A stretch of 6,548 nucleotides of DNA from Flavobacteriales bacterium UBA1993 (lineage in GTDB: Bacteria; Bacteroidota; Bacteroidia; Flavobacteriales_G; Salibacteraceae), in the NCBI GenBank assembly GCA_002336485.1, contig DDCZ01000030.1:1-6548 (forward strand). Reading direction: 5' to 3'. Within the stretch, counting starts at the first letter, position 1. Each line of letters starts with the position of its first letter. The notes below the pieces were generated by a model that was given only the letters and a program-made list of their open reading frames with translations, was not told the origin of the DNA and ran no database searches. A program made the position numbers and the translations under genes. Below, one piece after another: positions 5,715-6,548 of this stretch.

Positions 5715-6413
5715 TTAGTGTTGCCACAGGATATCTCCATGCGAATCATAAGTGACGATCGCCGGCTTGCCACCAGCGATATTGCCCTGATATTCGGATA
5801 GGTTTACGTTGCCGGATACGATAACTCTTCCCAATGAAAGTTGCTCGATTGCGGAGAATCGTGAATTGTCCATATCCTCAGATAAAGATCTGGTCCAAAC
5901 CAGTTGTCCATCGCTGTCGATCTTGACCAACTTGCTTCTACTCTCTATCGATCTGTTATCAGCCTGTAGAAGAAATATCTGATCACTCGCCGAAATGCTA
6001 ATTTCTAGTCCACCGACACTCGTCCCAATGTCAAGAGAGTCAATTCGCCATAGTTCGTCTCCATTTTTTGAGAGCTTTCCTACGACTATTTTCCCAGGTT
6101 GAGATGCTGCAAACACAATATCGCCACGATTATTCTTTAGGATTTTCGCGGTATACCATTCTGACCAGGGCCATAGTGGACTTGAATAGTCATACGTCCA
6201 ATCTGGTTCGCCTGCTGTTGTTACTTTCTGGATCCGAAGTGCTCTTCCCGAGCCACCATCATAATTTGCAATGATGTATGCATTACCCATATCATCAACA
6301 TGAAGGTCAATAGGTCGTGTATTTTCAAAAACACTCTCCCACTCAAAAGCCAATTGGCTTATGCCTGCAAATGTTGCAAGCCAGAGTAAGATTGTAACAG
6401 TTAGGCCCTTCAT
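5715..6413 (-). CDS. N-terminal half of the interrupted propeller protein (232 aa, signal peptide)
   Basis: This is what would be translated if the TAA at 5715-5717 is real. It begins MKGLTVTILLWLATFAG, a Sec signal peptide with one lysine and a hydrophobic core at about 4-17, cleaved probably between residues 17 and 22. Four propeller repeats follow with G-x-x-x-W turns at residues 68-72, 118-122, 169-173 and 226-230, preceded by strands such as GNAYIIAN and GKIVVGKL. It ends two residues after the fourth repeat's tryptophan, in the middle of a blade boundary. The fragment would reach the periplasm but has no T9SS sorting domain, and half a propeller is unlikely to fold stably. Start ATG 6411-6413 is the natural one because the signal peptide begins there. 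No Shine-Dalgarno is visible. Confidence 0.7.
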   Translation of the reverse strand: MKGLTVTILLWLATFAGISQLAFEWESVFENTRPIDLHVDDMGNAYIIANYDGGSGRALRIQKVTTAGEPDWTYDYSSPLWPWSEWYTAKILKNNRGDIVFAASQPGKIVVGKLSKNGDELWRIDSLDIGTSVGGLEISISASDQIFLLQADNRSIESRSKLVKIDSDGQLVWTRSLSEDMDNSRFSAIEQLSLGRVIVSGNVNLSEYQGNIAGGKPAIVTYDSHGDILWQH

Positions 6414-6430
6414 TGGATATATGGGTTTTA

Positions 6431-6450
6431 CCGAAGATACGAATCATCGG
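6431..6450 (-). promoter_or_regulatory. Imperfect palindrome with near-consensus -7 element upstream of the propeller gene
   Basis: CCGAAGATACGAATCATCGG forms an 8-pair arm structure with one mismatch and a four-base loop, 17 bases before the propeller ATG. On the minus strand its right arm contains TATCTTCG (6439-6432), one base off TAnnTTTG, which would place a transcript start about 13 bases before the ATG. No -33 TTG is visible at the expected distance. It could be a promoter with an operator or a short 5' UTR hairpin; evidence is thin. Confidence 0.22.
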
Positions 6451-6488
6451 ATAATCAGGACTTTGTGTAGTAGAAAACTTGGGCGATT

Positions 6489-6518
6489 AAAAAAGCGCCA
6501 TGTCTATGTGAGGCGCTT
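6489..6518 (-). terminator. Intrinsic terminator downstream of the tRNA gene
   Basis: On the minus strand AAGCGCC (6518-6512) pairs perfectly with GGCGCTT (6499-6493) around a 12-base loop, and the second arm runs into further Ts to give a run of six (6494-6489). It starts eight bases after the tRNA 3' end, exactly where a tRNA transcript should end. It also separates the tRNA unit from the propeller gene on the same strand, which therefore needs its own promoter. Confidence 0.85.
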
Positions 6519-6526
6519 GATTTACG

Positions 6527-6548
6527 TGGTCCCACATGGACTCGAACC
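6527..6548 (-). tRNA. 3' end of a tRNA gene, isotype not determinable, runs off the right edge
   Basis: The minus strand starts with GGTTCGAGTCC, the end of the T-stem, the seven-base T loop TTCGAGT and the returning CC. With standard numbering the T-stem 3' arm is CCATG, the acceptor 3' arm is TGGGACC and the discriminator base is A (6527). The next bases are CGT, so CCA is not encoded and must be added by the nucleotidyltransferase, as is common in Bacteroidota. The 5' acceptor arm should read GGTCCCA outside the window. The anticodon is not included, so no amino acid can be assigned. A terminator follows. Confidence 0.8.

Larger units (their letters stand above)
4869..6413 (-). pseudogene. 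T9SS-secreted beta-propeller protein interrupted by one in-frame TAA
   Basis: The frame from ATG 6411-6413 to TAG 4869-4871 is continuous for 515 codons apart from a TAA at 5715-5717 (codon 233). The whole product would have a signal peptide (residues 1 to ~20), a propeller of about eight repeats, and a T9SS type A sorting domain (~440-514). Each repeat ends in a turn of the form [DNKS]-G-x-x-x-W/F: glycines at codon positions 68, 118, 169, 226, 276, 328 and 378, spaced 50, 51, 57, 50, 52 and 50. The 226-to-276 step spans the stop, so both halves belong to one ancestral gene. Codons 234-257 between the stop and the next ATG remain open in the same frame. This suggests a recent nonsense mutation or a base-call error; regulated read-through is possible but unsupported. 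The intact protein would be an exported surface or extracellular protein of unknown ligand. Confidence 0.8.

Noticed and set aside
6527..6548. tRNA 3' end as an attachment site for an integrated element
   Set aside because: I found no second copy of the tRNA 3' end in the window, and no integrase or mobile genes; the tRNA is followed by its own terminator as in an undisturbed locus.

Overview
This looks like chromosomal DNA from a member of the phylum Bacteroidota, probably a Flavobacteriales-type marine or aquatic lineage. The best evidence is a nearly full-length GldM homologue, the periplasmic motor and type IX secretion system (T9SS) core protein found only in this phylum. A second open reading frame ends in a classic T9SS type A C-terminal sorting domain (YPNP...TSG...DVTG...GVY). 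Matches to the Bacteroidota -7 promoter element TAnnTTTG and the scarcity of Shine-Dalgarno sites agree with this. The exact genus cannot be read from the window.

Layout, left to right. 1-300 (minus): N-terminal third of a classical NADP-dependent short-chain dehydrogenase, running off the left edge. 301-372: short divergent spacer; neither flanking gene has an in-frame ATG start, and the spacer contains an 8-bp palindrome. 373-744 (plus): small uncharacterised protein starting at TTG. 780-2411 (minus): GldM homologue without gldL upstream or gldN downstream, so an orphan copy. 2412-2759: 348-bp intergenic region with one candidate promoter. 2760-4463 (plus): polytopic GT-C type glycosyltransferase with an extracytoplasmic beta-rich tail. 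4501-4827 (minus): small uncharacterised protein, possibly BRO-N/antirepressor-like, with an odd GTG start. 4869-6413 (minus): one secreted beta-propeller protein with signal peptide and T9SS sorting domain, cut in two by a single in-frame TAA at 5715-5717. 6489-6518 (minus): a strong intrinsic terminator. 6527-6548 (minus): the 3' end of a tRNA gene running off the right edge.

Functionally, the window joins a T9SS core component with a would-be T9SS cargo and an envelope glycosyltransferase, which fits an outer-surface theme. The genes are mostly on opposing strands and do not form one operon; only the beta-propeller gene and the 4501-4827 gene could be cotranscribed. I see no CRISPR array, transposase, integrase, phage module or defence system. 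The two best leads are the in-frame stop separating the secretion signal of the propeller protein from its sorting signal, and the stand-alone GldM.
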